Assembly (NCBI GenBank): GCA_037443785.1
Contig: JBBINR010000019.1
Location: 1 to 61,883 of the forward strand
Direction of reading: 5' to 3'
Length of the DNA: 61,883 nucleotides
From: JAQUOA01 sp037443785
Lineage (GTDB): Bacteria; Bacteroidota; Ignavibacteria; UBA10030; UBA8401
Made by a program: the position numbers and the translations under genes. Shown here piece after piece: positions 8,899-17,824 of the stretch. How positions within the stretch are numbered: position 1 is the first letter of the stretch; the number at the start of each line of letters is the position of its first letter. The notes under the pieces are model-generated. The model searched no databases and was not told the origin of the DNA. It saw only the letters and a list, made by a program, of their open reading frames with translations.

Positions 8899-10014
8899 TT
8901 ATAATAATTCGCTCCAAAGAATTAGAAGCGTAAATCGCAGGGTATCTGAAAGCGGACTGTTTTCTTCTTTTGAAGAGATGTAGCTAAAATCAAATCCATA
9001 CATTTTGTCGTATCGAATTCCAGCGCCGAACGTCATAAAATTTCGATTTCCATTGCTCGGGTCTTCAAAGAAATAGCCCCACCGAATCGCGATGGTATTA
9101 TCGTACCAATATTCTAAACCAACGGAGGTATTGATTAACGTTAAATTTCTTGAAAGTGAATGATTGGTGAATGAAGTGATCAGAGCTTTAGGAAGTTCAT
9201 GAGAAGCCCCGTTCCGCTCGCGATATACCAGCAGCTTACTAAAATCAAGTGAAAGTGTTAGACTATTAAATTCGTCTTTCATCGGAATAATTCCGAATCC
9301 AACTCGAAGCTGTGTAGGAAGAGGGTCCGCCTGGGCAGCATCGATGTATACTATCTTCGGGCCGAGATTGGTCAGATTCATTCCGACACTGAAGCTTTCT
9401 CCAATATCTTCATCAAGGATTGGGATGACCAAAGTCTTTGGTTTATACATAAACGCAAGATCAAAACTAAAATCGTACGCAATGCCGTCTCCTTTTTCAT
9501 TTTGAGTGCCAAAGGGAGAAAGCGAACTGTTGATAAATCTGAGATTTGTGCCAACCGCAAATTCGTCCGAAATCTGCGAGGCGAACCCAACAGTAGCGGC
9601 GACTTCAAATCCTTTGAATTTTTCGATTGCATCGGGGCCCTTTTCATCCGTACGGACAAATTCTCCGAGGTTTAGATACGTAACGCTTGCGCCAAACGTT
9701 CCGCCATATTCGGGCATTTCTTGTTTGATGTTGAAATAGTCGTAGAATAAATCCGAAAGATGAAATTGCGGAAGCCAATTCGCATGGGTAATACTCACTT
9801 CCCCGCCTTTTTGGAATGCTAGTCCAGCAGGATTCCAATGGATCGCTGAGGCATCATCAGCAATTCCTGTTCCGCCTTCACCCATTCCACTTGAACGGGA
9901 ATTCGGTGCAATCAGCAGAAATGGTACAGCGGTTGTTCCTGCTTGCGCAAAAACTGATTGTAGTGCTCCCGTCATAAGCATGAGCAAACCAACCACACTA
10001 AAAACTTTTTTCAT
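8899..10014 (-). CDS. porV: T9SS outer-membrane protein PorV (PorV/PorQ family)
   Basis: A 371-residue outer-membrane beta-barrel. After the signal peptide (MKKVFSVVGLLMLMTGALQSVFA) comes the diagnostic PorV stretch FLLIAPNSRSSGMGEGGTGIADD, followed by NPAGLAF, then amphipathic strands to the C-terminus. PorV is the shuttle that receives T9SS cargo from the SprA translocon and brings it to the PorU sortase. The start at 10014 was chosen because it begins the signal peptide and has AGGAG 9 bases upstream; an in-frame start at 10098 would overlap porU and lacks support. It follows porU by 73 bases, an order also seen in other T9SS genomes. Confidence 0.9.
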   Translation of the reverse strand: MKKVFSVVGLLMLMTGALQSVFAQAGTTAVPFLLIAPNSRSSGMGEGGTGIADDASAIHWNPAGLAFQKGGEVSITHANWLPQFHLSDLFYDYFNIKQEMPEYGGTFGASVTYLNLGEFVRTDEKGPDAIEKFKGFEVAATVGFASQISDEFAVGTNLRFINSSLSPFGTQNEKGDGIAYDFSFDLAFMYKPKTLVIPILDEDIGESFSVGMNLTNLGPKIVYIDAAQADPLPTQLRVGFGIIPMKDEFNSLTLSLDFSKLLVYRERNGASHELPKALITSFTNHSLSRNLTLINTSVGLEYWYDNTIAIRWGYFFEDPSNGNRNFMTFGAGIRYDKMYGFDFSYISSKEENSPLSDTLRFTLLILWSELL

Positions 10015-10087
10015 TAGAACGACTCCTTTTAAAGCTGTTTCTTTTTTTAAAATATAGTTAATAAAGTTCTTTGAAACCAACATTGCG

Positions 10088-13000
10088 TCAACGCACAATA
10101 GCTAGTTTCCCCGTAGCTTCACTGGTAAATTTGCCATCAATGGTATGTGCAATGACCCTATAGAAATACACGCCATTACCAACTTCGTCTCCGTCCGAAT
10201 CCCTTCGATCCCAATCTATTTTTACAAACCGGTCGGTTATTCCGTATCGTTTGATAGTATGAATCAATCGTCCGGTTACTGTATAGATTTTTATTTCCGC
10301 ATCAAGTGTCGCGATTTGATTTACCTGAAATGTGAAAGCGGTAGATGTAGAAACGGGATTAGGAAAATTGTAAACTTGTTGAAGTGATAATCCTTCAGAT
10401 GATGCCACACTAAAATATGCCTCAGCCGTTGCAGAATTATTATACACATCCCATCCGCGTACTTTAATATGATGGCTTCCAACTGAAAGATCGGACAAGG
10501 AATATTCAGCCGACCCTTCCTGATACGTATTAATTTTACTTTTATAATAGTCTGTAAGGTCAATACTTTTTGAGCTGCCATCAATCCATGCTTCAATGCG
10601 ATGGCCAATTCCGCTGCTCGAAGAATTAATTCCGCTGCTGTCTTTAAGCGTAACAATCAATGTTGGATGATCGGTAACAAGATCACCGGAGCGAAACGAT
10701 GTATTGTCGAAATACACTGCGATCACCGGACCAACTGAATCGGCTCTCGATTGCGCAATTGAACCGCCGACGATGATATTGCGAGTGAACCCTCTTCCGT
10801 CACTTGTTCCATTTGAAAAATATACGGATACCCTTCCATTCCTGCTCTCGTACGAAATATCCTTCGGCACAATAAATGTTGCTTCGAGCAATCCGTTCGT
10901 TACCGAATTTTCTCCTTTAAACAAAACGGCCCCATCTTGTGAAAATGTATTTCCGGGAATTTCTTTGAACGTTGATAATTTTTCCGAGTCAAAAATAGTA
11001 ACTAAAGCATTTCCATTGTAACTCGTATTAACCGTGTTGTTTGAACTTCTGACTGATGCCTTAATCGTAATTTTCTCCAACGATCTGATCGTATCTATCG
11101 ACACCACGGATTTCCCATTGATTGAATCTATCGTAAGGGTTCCGGTCGGAATGGCAAGCCTGAGCGTAGGATCGCCAAGCAAAAAATATTTCTGTTCATT
11201 AATGGTGTTACTATTAAATGCAGTATTATCATTAATATCATTCTTTGTCAGCATTGTAACGTCGCCCAATGGAAGTGCCGGATTATTTCCAAAGAGATTC
11301 AAATAAAACCTTTTATTTGTCTCCGAATTTTGATCCGAAAACACTGCTCGACTTGCGCTAAAAACACCAATCGCCCCTCCCTTTCTATTCATAACAACTT
11401 CTTCAGCAGAACTTTGTTCTCCCGCTTCATCATATCTTCCCCAGTCACAGGTTGCCGCGACAATAAACGTCAACTTGTCGGAATTATGAAATTGATTTTT
11501 TACATCATCCAATGTTAAGATACTTTCATGCGCCCACACTTTGGGATTGCCGTGCCCCGTATAATTTAACAGCAATGTCCCATTGTTTACATGATCTAAA
11601 ATTGCCTGCCTCGCTTCAGGTTTTCGCCGACCGGAAGAAGTAAATACTGTTGGATATTCACCTTCAAATATTTTATTTACTTCAAATGATTTTGGAGTGT
11701 ACGGCGGATTCGACAGTGTCTCGGCCTGCAACGTGTGCTCGGTTTCTGCGCGCTCCGGTGTCCACAGATCATCTCCAACAATCGTTATTTGATTTTTCCA
11801 TGGAGTAAAAACTTGTTTATTTTCGTATTGGATAATTCGATCAACGATAAATTTTGCATCGCTTTCAGATCTAGGGCACAATCGTCCAAGTGCAAGAGAA
11901 ACCTTCAATGGTGCCAATGGATCTAAATAAGTATAAAAATCATCATAATTATATGAACTTATTTTACTGTTTGATTCATCAGTTTCAACCGTCGGGACCC
12001 ATGATCGATCGGTATTTAAAATTGATTTGTAATCATAACTTGCATCTCCAAAAAGCAAAACGTATCGCGGTTTAATATTCCAATTGTTATAGGCAAAGCG
12101 CAAAAAGTCTCGCAGCGCAACAGGATCGGATATCCCTATGCCAAATTCGTTATAAATCGTATCAACATCGACGACAACGGTGGAAACAGACTGGGGCAAG
12201 GATTCTTTGTGATTCTTCAGTCTTGTGGCTTCAGATTTAAATTCATTGGGAGTAATGATAATAAATTCAGCTCCGTTAAATCCGTGAAGATCGGAATTGA
12301 CAATTTTGTTAAATGATTTTGGGGATAGGTATTGTGATGAAGACCCAGCCCAATAGCGCTTCGGATTCCCCGTGTGTACGGTATCTTTAAAAGAAAAATC
12401 TCCTGCAATCTGCCCCATTTGATTTTCTACTTTGCGAAGATTATTTACATCTGTTACATCAAATACTGAAATACTGTCTGCGAAAAACGAAGAAAGTTGA
12501 AATCCAACAATACCATTCGTATCCGGAGAATCAAACAACAATTGACCATTGACAGCCGAAAGATCACGCTTATAGAAAATTTCTACCCAATCAATGTAGC
12601 CTGTCGCAATATTGGTTGATACATCCAGTTGATACGTAAATTTAAGAATACTTTGTTGATCACTAAGAGACGGATACGTCGTCACTTGTTCGCCGTAATA
12701 ATTATTAACATTCGCATAATCCGTCGTTGGATCGTTAAGGTCGTAATCAGACATATAGCTGATTGCAGAATTCGCAATCGGTATACCGGATTCTTCTACT
12801 TTGAAGGTCGAACCCACATTCGATCGTGAATAGAGCAAATACTTATACTGAATCGGAGTTCCACTAATCCATCCATTAAGCTTATTGCGTATTACTTGCG
12901 TACCGTTGGCGCTTAATGGGGCGCCTACCCAGTTCAGTCCGGATTGATTAAAATTAATTTTATCATCATCAAAGAAAGTTTTCCCAATTGCCGTGCTTAC

Positions 13001-14131
13001 TTTGCCTCCCAGAACAACATTCGCTGCAATGGAAGGAATCTGTTTCACAGCTGCCGCAGCGTTAATTCCAAGAAAATAATAATTACTATTTGTGTATGGA
13101 TTTGTATAATGGCTGTATTCTTTTGTGATCGAGTTATAATTCCATCCGGTAATTCCCTGCCCGAAGAAAAGCACATAATCATCGTTGTCAAATTTTGCAT
13201 TATGGTTTTTATCGACATATTCAACAGCAACCTGCGGAAGATCGGTTGAATGCTGAGCATTCAAATATGCCGGTAAAACCTTTCCGGAGGCACCGAAAAT
13301 TTTTACGTCATAAAGTGAATTCAATGAAACCGGATCGACTCCCAGCGATCGAAGATACGTCGCATCTATTTTATAGATGCCGTCCTGAACAACTTCCAAC
13401 TTAAACCATTTACCGGTTGAGAGAACCGAACTTACTGCCGACATTTTTTTAAACTGTCTAACGGTCGACGTCCACATTTTCCCTGCGGGATAATTTAACA
13501 GAGAAACTTTTGCCCAATCATCATTTCCACTGCCTCCACGATCAATGCCTTTCAATCCATAATTTACCCTCACCACTATTTTGGAATATCGACGAAGAGT
13601 TTTCGACGCTGTCTGATATTGATAGGGGGCAATCTGAATAGATCCTGTAATCCATCCTTTAACTGATCCGATATTTTTTAGACTAACTATGCTGCTTGGA
13701 AAATAGTCTGCCGGCGCAGTAAAATTTATTTTATACTCCTTTCGCATGGCGCCAAGATTATCGATCGGCTTAATCGTCGGGACAGGTACAAGCGAAAAAT
13801 TGGTCACTGTTTCATAATCTGACGAAACAACAGAAACATTATTCCCTGATGAACCAGGCAGCGCAATTTGAATCGTCCTCACTCGGATATCTTGTTTCCC
13901 GGATTCCGATGTATAAGGAGAAAAACCAAAATCAAATGTCGGACGTGCGTAGGCAGTTCCATCAAATTCAATTATTTGATCGGAAGAATACTTCGGGCGA
14001 AATTCGAATGTTATTCCCGTCGCATCTGATTCAATTACCTTGATATCAGGATATACCCCTTCGGACTGTGCAAACGGCAGCTGCACAACAAGAACCAGAA
14101 GCACAAGAATAGTTTTACTTGTAACCATCAT
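10088..14131 (-). CDS. porU: T9SS C25-family sortase/signal peptidase PorU
   Basis: A 1,347-residue exported protein of normal PorU length. It has a signal peptide (about 1-23), a beta-rich N-terminal region, and a gingipain-type C25 domain (about 640-1000) with YVLLFGDASYDY, the catalytic His in NYTGHGN (H860) and Cys in ATCDWGRYD (C895). The last 90 residues, from NFPNPVSTSTAFTF, are a FlgD/T9SS-like Ig sorting domain. PorU removes the C-terminal signal of T9SS cargo at the cell surface and attaches the cargo to an acidic LPS. Two adjacent ATG codons (14131, 14128) are possible starts. There is no obvious Shine-Dalgarno; only about 10 bases separate a terminator-like hairpin from the ATG. 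Upstream promoter and leader are listed separately. Confidence 0.9.
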   Translation of the reverse strand: MMVTSKTILVLLVLVVQLPFAQSEGVYPDIKVIESDATGITFEFRPKYSSDQIIEFDGTAYARPTFDFGFSPYTSESGKQDIRVRTIQIALPGSSGNNVSVVSSDYETVTNFSLVPVPTIKPIDNLGAMRKEYKINFTAPADYFPSSIVSLKNIGSVKGWITGSIQIAPYQYQTASKTLRRYSKIVVRVNYGLKGIDRGGSGNDDWAKVSLLNYPAGKMWTSTVRQFKKMSAVSSVLSTGKWFKLEVVQDGIYKIDATYLRSLGVDPVSLNSLYDVKIFGASGKVLPAYLNAQHSTDLPQVAVEYVDKNHNAKFDNDDYVLFFGQGITGWNYNSITKEYSHYTNPYTNSNYYFLGINAAAAVKQIPSIAANVVLGGKVSTAIGKTFFDDDKINFNQSGLNWVGAPLSANGTQVIRNKLNGWISGTPIQYKYLLYSRSNVGSTFKVEESGIPIANSAISYMSDYDLNDPTTDYANVNNYYGEQVTTYPSLSDQQSILKFTYQLDVSTNIATGYIDWVEIFYKRDLSAVNGQLLFDSPDTNGIVGFQLSSFFADSISVFDVTDVNNLRKVENQMGQIAGDFSFKDTVHTGNPKRYWAGSSSQYLSPKSFNKIVNSDLHGFNGAEFIIITPNEFKSEATRLKNHKESLPQSVSTVVVDVDTIYNEFGIGISDPVALRDFLRFAYNNWNIKPRYVLLFGDASYDYKSILNTDRSWVPTVETDESNSKISSYNYDDFYTYLDPLAPLKVSLALGRLCPRSESDAKFIVDRIIQYENKQVFTPWKNQITIVGDDLWTPERAETEHTLQAETLSNPPYTPKSFEVNKIFEGEYPTVFTSSGRRKPEARQAILDHVNNGTLLLNYTGHGNPKVWAHESILTLDDVKNQFHNSDKLTFIVAATCDWGRYDEAGEQSSAEEVVMNRKGGAIGVFSASRAVFSDQNSETNKRFYLNLFGNNPALPLGDVTMLTKNDINDNTAFNSNTINEQKYFLLGDPTLRLAIPTGTLTIDSINGKSVVSIDTIRSLEKITIKASVRSSNNTVNTSYNGNALVTIFDSEKLSTFKEIPGNTFSQDGAVLFKGENSVTNGLLEATFIVPKDISYESRNGRVSVYFSNGTSDGRGFTRNIIVGGSIAQSRADSVGPVIAVYFDNTSFRSGDLVTDHPTLIVTLKDSSGINSSSSGIGHRIEAWIDGSSKSIDLTDYYKSKINTYQEGSAEYSLSDLSVGSHHIKVRGWDVYNNSATAEAYFSVASSEGLSLQQVYNFPNPVSTSTAFTFQVNQIATLDAEIKIYTVTGRLIHTIKRYGITDRFVKIDWDRRDSDGDEVGNGVYFYRVIAHTIDGKFTSEATGKLAIVR

Positions 14132-14141
14132 AAATAAAAAA

Positions 14142-14175
14142 ACCGAACGGATTCAGAATTTCTTCAACGTTCGGT
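14142..14175 (-). terminator. Terminator-like hairpin immediately before porU
   Basis: Perfect 8-base inverted repeat (ACCGAACG at 14142-14149, CGTTCGGT at 14168-14175) with an 18-base loop. On the minus strand it is followed by seven T (14142-14136) and then the porU ATG about 10 bases from the stem. This is an intrinsic-terminator layout in the wrong place for a gene end, so it is best read as an attenuator or translation-blocking hairpin of porU. Confidence 0.6.
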
Positions 14176-14186
14176 ACACAAAAAAA

Positions 14187-14268
14187 GCAATTTGTATAAA
14201 CGTTAAAGGTGTCTTACACTCAAAGAGACAGAACTCATAACCTTTAACAAAAAATCTATACGAATTGC
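14187..14268 (-). ncRNA. Structured leader hairpin of porU (putative cis-regulatory RNA)
   Basis: On the minus strand GCAATTCGTATA (14268-14257) pairs with TATACAAATTGC (14198-14187) at 11 of 12 positions, and inside it GTTAAAGGT (14248-14240) pairs with ACCTTTAAC (14210-14202) at all 9. The apical part contains a further TGTCT/AGAC pairing. The stem is followed by seven T (14186-14180), so it also looks like an intrinsic terminator. It lies entirely inside the leader expected from the porU promoter. I do not recognise a known riboswitch class. Confidence 0.55.
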
Positions 14269-14295
14269 TCCTAATATTATTGACTTACTACCTCA

Positions 14296-14324
14296 AATAT
14301 AGAGAAGCATTGTTTTTTTGTCAA
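14296..14324 (-). promoter_or_regulatory. Sigma70-type promoter of porU operon
   Basis: On the minus strand TTGACA (14324-14319), a 17-base spacer and TATATT (14301-14296). A start of transcription near 14289 would give a leader of about 158 bases that contains both hairpins before porU. The match is 11 of 12 to the sigma70 consensus with ideal spacing. Confidence 0.7.
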
Positions 14325-14421
14325 CATAATTTTTCTCTTGGCATTTCTTGCCCCGTTTTAGCATTATCAGTAGATTATTCGATTAAAATTTTTATCTTTT
14401 CCCAATTACTCCGTACCAGAG

Positions 14422-16197
14422 ATGAACAGATATTTTATATTTCTTACGACACTCGCTGCCATGACATACGCACAACCATCCATTTCCTACAATCTTTCCA
14501 TGCCTCAGCCATGGAATCATTTATTTGATGTCACCATAACAATATCCAATATTGCCGATCAGTCACTCGACCTACACATGCCGGCATGGAGGACCTGACG
14601 ATATGTGTTATTCGATTTTTCCGGCGGTGTTCAGGAATTCGTTGCAATGAACGGATACGGGAAGAAGCTTTCTGTTCGTAAAATCGATAAGGATACCTGG
14701 AGAATTGAAAACGGAATTGAAAAAAACATCGTCGTCGAGTACAAAGTGTACGCTAATGAGTTTAATCAACGGACACGTGAATTAAACAGCGACCATGGAT
14801 TTATCGATCCCGCTTCTGTTTTCATGTACGTTGATGAATTAAAAAATCGTCCTCTTCAACTTACCATTCACCCCTTCAATAATTGGCACGTCACAACAGG
14901 TTTAGAAGAAATAAAAGAAAAACCCAATACGTATACCGCGCCGAATTTTGAATATTTTATTGACTGCCCGATTGAAATTGGAAATCAGCATGACACCGAG
15001 TTTTATGTCGACGGAAAACGACATATCATTTCCCTCTTTGGTGAAGGAAATTGGAATACCGATACCCTTATTCAAGACTTTTCAAAAATTATTGCCGTCA
15101 ATAAAGATTTTTGGGGAAAACTTCCTTACAAGAAATATATCTTCATGATCCAATGCCAGCCAAATGCAAGCGGCGGGACGGAACATATCAATTCGACAGT
15201 AATGGGAGTTCGTCCGTTTATTTTTTCAAATCCAAATTCCTACAAAGGATTCCTCGGACTCGTTTCTCATGAATATTTTCACACATGGAACGTCAAACAA
15301 CTTCGTCCGAAAGCTTTCGCCCCATACGATCTTTCGAAAGAAGGATACACCGAAGAGTTATGGATCTCCGAAGGAACCACATCGTACTTTGATGAATTGC
15401 TGCTTGTGTATAGCGGCCACTCCACCGCCAAAAGTTTTATCGATCAAATTCCCGGCATGGTGTATTCCGACAGATCGCGATTTGGAAATACCATTCAACC
15501 GCTAAGCGAATCAAGTTTCGATGCGTGGGTAAAATTTTGGCGCGGGAAGCAGAACGCATTAATTGCTCAGAGTGATTATTACGGCAAGGGGGCTCATCTC
15601 AGTCTTTTACTCGATTTAGAAATTCGGCAGCGGTCACATAATAAATTTTCGCTTCAAAGTGTCATGAAGAAAATGTTCGAACTGTTTCCTCCCGCAAAGG
15701 GATTTACCAATTCCGATTTCCAAAGGATGTGCGAAGAAGCTGCGGATTCCAATTTAAAAGATTTTTTCAGCAATTATCTTTATGGCATTACTCCATTGCC
15801 ATGGGAAAACATTTTGCGCTATGCCGGACTTGAATTAACCGTAAAGGATTCAATTCAAAAAATGGATCTTGGACTTTCCATTGATGCAACCGGGGAGAAA
15901 ATTAGAATTTCAAACATCATTCCCGGCTCTCCAGCTGACAACGCTCACGTGGAAATAAACGACGAGATTATTGCTTTGAATGGGTTTAAAGTTAAAGCAC
16001 CGGAATTTACGGAGCGAACCTCTCAGCTCAAAGAGAAAGAACAGATCACGGTCACAATTTTTAGGAATGATAAATTAAAAGAAATCGTTTTGACTGCCGA
16101 AAAGTTCGGCATCTCCACGTATACAATTACCAAGACGGTTCATGCGACTGAACTGCAAAAAGCAATTTATGAATCTTGGCTGAAAGAGCCTTTCTGA
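14422..16197 (+). pseudogene. M61 glycyl-aminopeptidase family with PDZ domain, interrupted by in-frame TGA
   Basis: The natural start at 14422 gives a signal peptide (MNRYFIFLTTLAAMTYAQ) and the N-terminal M61 domain, but codon 59 (14596-14598) is TGA; the frame then continues unbroken to 16197 (a GTG at 14605 opens a 530-residue ORF). In M61 proteins this point has the motif W-x-P-G-x-Y. The bases read W-R-T-stop-R-Y; removing one G at 14591-14592 and adding one G next to 14597 restores W-R-P-G-R-Y in the same frame. Beyond it are intact catalytic motifs: HEYFH (15268-15282) with the downstream WISEGT Glu, and a C-terminal PDZ domain (about 15840-16150, IIPGSPADNA). Either paired sequence errors or a real inactivating change; a restart at 14605 would lose the signal peptide. 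Confidence 0.75.
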
Positions 16198-16273
16198 AAA
16201 TTTACGCGTTTGCTAAGGGTGGAATTCATTAAATATTTCTCTCTATAAAAGGATTCATCCTCTGCCCAAAATA

Positions 16274-16302
16274 TTGTAAATCCCGCAAAATTTTCGTACC
16301 TT
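16274..16302 (+). promoter_or_regulatory. Weak candidate promoter of glgA
   Basis: TTGTAA (16274-16279), 17 bases, TACCTT (16297-16302). The same bases also read as a Bacteroidetes-like TTG...TACCTTTG. The second element lies inside the left arm of the inverted repeat described next. Both matches are partial, so this is a weak call. Confidence 0.3.
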
Positions 16303-16336
16303 TGTTTGTCAGAATATTTCCCAACAAACAAAGGTA
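16297..16336 (+). promoter_or_regulatory. Perfect 13-base inverted repeat covering the glgA ribosome-binding site
   Basis: The arms TACCTTTGTTTGT (16297-16309) and ACAAACAAAGGTA (16324-16336) are perfect complements with a 14-base loop. The right arm contains the glgA Shine-Dalgarno (AAAGGT) and ends 2 bases before the ATG at 16339. If transcribed whole, the hairpin would hide the ribosome site; if transcription starts inside it, the palindrome could be a DNA operator. Confidence 0.6.
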
Positions 16337-16338
16337 GT

Positions 16339-17814
16339 ATGTCGAAACCGCTCAATATCCTCTTTGTGACAAGTGAAGCAGAACCTTTTGCTAAAACCGG
16401 CGGTCTTGCCGATGTCTCAGGCGCTCTCCCGCAAGTGATCAAAGAATTAGGACATGAAATTAGAATTATGATGCCGCGGTACGGCACCATCAGTGAACGA
16501 AAATTCAAACTGCATGATGTCATACGGTTGCGTGAAATTCCCATCACCATCGGCCATGAAACAAAAACCGGCCACGTCAATTCGTCTTTTATTTCCAGTT
16601 TAAAAGCAAAAGTGCAGGTCTACTTTTTAGCGAACCAGGATTTCTATTTCCGAAGCGGTTTGTACACAAATCCTGACACGAAAAAAGATTATCCTGATAA
16701 TGATTCACGCTTCATTTTCTTCTGCCGCGGAGTGCTGGAAACCCTTAAAAAGCTTGGGTGGCAGCCTGATATCATCCATTGCAATGATTGGCAGACAGGT
16801 TTAATTCCGGCATATATAAAAACAATTTATAGGAACGATCCCTTCTTCAAGAACGTCAAAACTATATTCACCGTCCACAATTTGGGATATCAGGGTTCAT
16901 TCCATGCCTCATCATTTGATAAGACCGGATTGCCAAAATCTGAATTCACTCACGAAGGAGTTGAGTTCTACGGAAACCTGAATTTCATGAAAGCAGGTTT
17001 AGTCTATTCCGATATCATTACGACCGTAAGTGAAAAATATGCCGAAGAGATCACAACAACGGATGAATACGGCATGGGCATGGAAGGTATCTTAAAGAAA
17101 CGGAAAAAAGATCTCAGCGGAATTATTAACGGAATCGATTACAATGTATGGAATCCTGAAAGCGATCCTCACATCGATCAGCGATACGATGCCAAATCAA
17201 TTGAGGGCAAGGAACAGAATAAGATTGCGTTGTGCGAAAAATTCGGACTGGAATACAAAGAAGGGGTTCCCGTCATCGGATGCATCACGCGTCTTGTCGA
17301 TCAAAAGGGAATCGATCTGATTAAGGAAATCGCCGAAGATATGTTAAAGATGGATATTCAATTCGTGATGATCGGAATTGGCGAGAAACGGTATCATGAT
17401 TATTTTGAATCTTTAAAGAAAAAATTTTCCAAAAAAGCCGGCATCATGTTCGGGATGAGTGAAGAAATTGCCCACATGATCGAAGCCGGAAGCGACATGT
17501 ACTTGATGCCGTCTCGGTATGAACCATGCGGTTTGAATCAATTATACAGTTTGAAGTATGGAACGGTTCCAATCGTTCGTGCAACCGGCGGATTAGACGA
17601 TACCATTCAGGATGTTAAAGGAAGCAGCGGAACCGGATTCAAATTCAAAAAATATGACAGCAAAGAATTGCTGAAAGCAATTCAACGTGCGGTAAAAACC
17701 TATAAAGATCAAAAGACGTGGCAAAAGATCATGAGAAACGGGATGGCAAAAGATTTTTCGTGGGAATCTTCCGCGAAAAAATACATCAACCTCTATCGAA
17801 GTTTGTTGAAGTAA
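16339..17814 (+). CDS. glgA: Glycogen (starch) synthase
   Basis: A 491-residue GT5-family enzyme that adds glucose from ADP-glucose (or UDP-glucose) to the growing alpha-1,4-glucan in the cytoplasm. The N-terminal donor motif KTGGLADVSGALP (about residues 18-30) and the C-terminal EPCGLNQLYSLKYG...TGGLDDT region are both intact, and the length is typical. The ATG at 16339 was preferred to an in-frame ATG at 16306 because it starts directly before the conserved NILFVTSEAEPFAKTGG strand and has AAAGGT at proper spacing. The ribosome site is inside a perfect inverted repeat, suggesting control of this gene. No other glycogen genes are adjacent. Confidence 0.95.
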   Translation: MSKPLNILFVTSEAEPFAKTGGLADVSGALPQVIKELGHEIRIMMPRYGTISERKFKLHDVIRLREIPITIGHETKTGHVNSSFISSLKAKVQVYFLANQDFYFRSGLYTNPDTKKDYPDNDSRFIFFCRGVLETLKKLGWQPDIIHCNDWQTGLIPAYIKTIYRNDPFFKNVKTIFTVHNLGYQGSFHASSFDKTGLPKSEFTHEGVEFYGNLNFMKAGLVYSDIITTVSEKYAEEITTTDEYGMGMEGILKKRKKDLSGIINGIDYNVWNPESDPHIDQRYDAKSIEGKEQNKIALCEKFGLEYKEGVPVIGCITRLVDQKGIDLIKEIAEDMLKMDIQFVMIGIGEKRYHDYFESLKKKFSKKAGIMFGMSEEIAHMIEAGSDMYLMPSRYEPCGLNQLYSLKYGTVPIVRATGGLDDTIQDVKGSSGTGFKFKKYDSKELLKAIQRAVKTYKDQKTWQKIMRNGMAKDFSWESSAKKYINLYRSLLK

Positions 17815-17824
17815 AGGATAGACC

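Noticed and set aside
14132..14421. A transposon end or attachment site in the inverted repeats
   Set aside because: No transposase fragment or target duplication is visible, and promoter position plus T-runs explain the repeats better.
14596..14598. Reading TGA as glycine (code 25, as in Gracilibacteria) because it falls at a conserved Gly
   Set aside because: Several genes in the window end in TGA (for example at 691, 2666 and 16195) followed by sequence that is not coding; a recoded TGA is not consistent with this.
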